Source: Candidatus Dormiibacterota bacterium (GTDB taxonomy: Bacteria > Chloroflexota > Dormibacteria > Dormibacterales > Dormibacteraceae). From it: a stretch of DNA of 64,000 nucleotides. Of this stretch, positions 63,840 through 64,000 are shown piece after piece. The translations under genes were made by a program, and so were the position numbers. Numbering within the stretch: position 1 is the stretch's first letter; the number at the start of each line of letters is the position of its first letter. Below the pieces are notes generated by a model. The model was not told where the DNA came from. It did no database searches and worked only from the letters and a program-made list of their open reading frames with translations. Location: positions 19,285 to 83,284 of the forward strand of contig JAMXLM010000040.1 of assembly GCA_024280995.1 (NCBI GenBank), written 5' to 3'.

Positions 63840-64000
63840 ATGTTGAGCCTTTACTGGAAGCTTCGCAGCCTTACGACTCGTCAGGAAGGCCAGGGCATGG
63901 TTGAGTACGCTCTGATCCTCGTGCTGGTCTCAATCGTGGTCATCGTGATCCTTCTTACGATGGGCAACCAGATCAAGAACGTGTTCTCGAACGTCGTAGC
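63840..64000 (+). CDS. Flp/Fap-type pilin (partial, cut by window end)
   Basis: The visible 53 residues are a type IVb Flp prepilin: leader with RSLTTRQEG, prepilin peptidase site after Gly17, then QGMVEYALILVLVSIVVIVILL with Glu and Tyr at positions 5 and 6 of the mature chain. A Tad/Flp secretion cluster is expected to the right. A strong Shine-Dalgarno precedes the ATG, in keeping with a highly made structural protein. Confidence 0.93.
   Translation, partial: MLSLYWKLRSLTTRQEGQGMVEYALILVLVSIVVIVILLTMGNQIKNVFSNVV

Overview
The window is a stretch of bacterial chromosome with high GC and densely packed genes. Only two short regions lack genes, and both are largely explained by a repeat or an RNA gene. 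The gene set mixes features common in Actinobacteria with gene order common in Chloroflexota and their relatives. The actinobacterial-type features are an F420-type DDN nitroreductase, an InhA-like enoyl-ACP reductase, a HadA/HadB-type dehydratase pair, the DUF3090/SCO1664 pair and a MurA with Asp in place of the fosfomycin-target Cys. The Chloroflexota-type gene orders are rpmE-DUF1385-prfA-prmC-sua5-glyA-wecA and atp operon-murA-mreB, plus Tad/Flp pilin. My best guess is a soil lineage of the Chloroflexota/Dormibacterota part of Terrabacteria; this is inference, with no 16S gene to confirm it.

Layout. 1-5.5 kb: start and end of translation (def, fmt, smpB) with tmRNA nearby, plus a GNAT, an R2-like oxidase and a patatin. 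5.5-13.1 kb: small redox and membrane proteins, a phospholipase D, then a cytochrome-oxidase assembly run (a SCO-TlpA fusion, ctaA, ctaB), an MBL hydrolase and a sulfurtransferase. 13-18.5 kb: InhA-like FabI, an RNase H-like protein, an AT-hook protein, an acyl-CoA dehydrogenase and paired MaoC dehydratases. 18.5-24 kb: a TetR regulator divergent from a complete branched-chain amino-acid-type ABC transporter. 24-31.5 kb: a surface protein, DUF3090/SCO1664, dnaK, two membrane proteins and tRNA-Thr. 31.5-39 kb: a degenerate HtrA, argS, pyrG, a degenerate GlpX and an M50 protease. 39-54.5 kb: translation genes, glyA, wecA, the whole F1Fo ATP synthase operon, murA and a short MreB. 54.5-63.7 kb: envelope sugar transferases (two GT4, a deacetylase, a WecG/TagA/CpsF enzyme, two polyprenol-phosphate sugar synthases, two large membrane proteins). 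The right edge cuts a Flp pilin gene.

Two reading-level patterns recur. First, many monocistronic or operon-leading genes have a TANNNT box 6-9 nt before the start codon and no Shine-Dalgarno, which is the signature of leaderless mRNA; one 26-bp gap appears to drive two divergent leaderless genes from overlapping boxes. Second, operon genes are joined by 4-nt stop/start overlaps (ATGA, GTGA). In three places the only sensible start is CTG in a CTGA overlap, and in fmt the overlap is GTAA, with no ATG/GTG/TTG available.

Other points of interest are a two-copy dispersed repeat with 9-bp inverted ends (before dnaK and between atpD and atpC), probable pseudoenzymes of the HtrA and GlpX families, an MreB lacking the subdomain IB segment, and a structured leader before the pilin gene.
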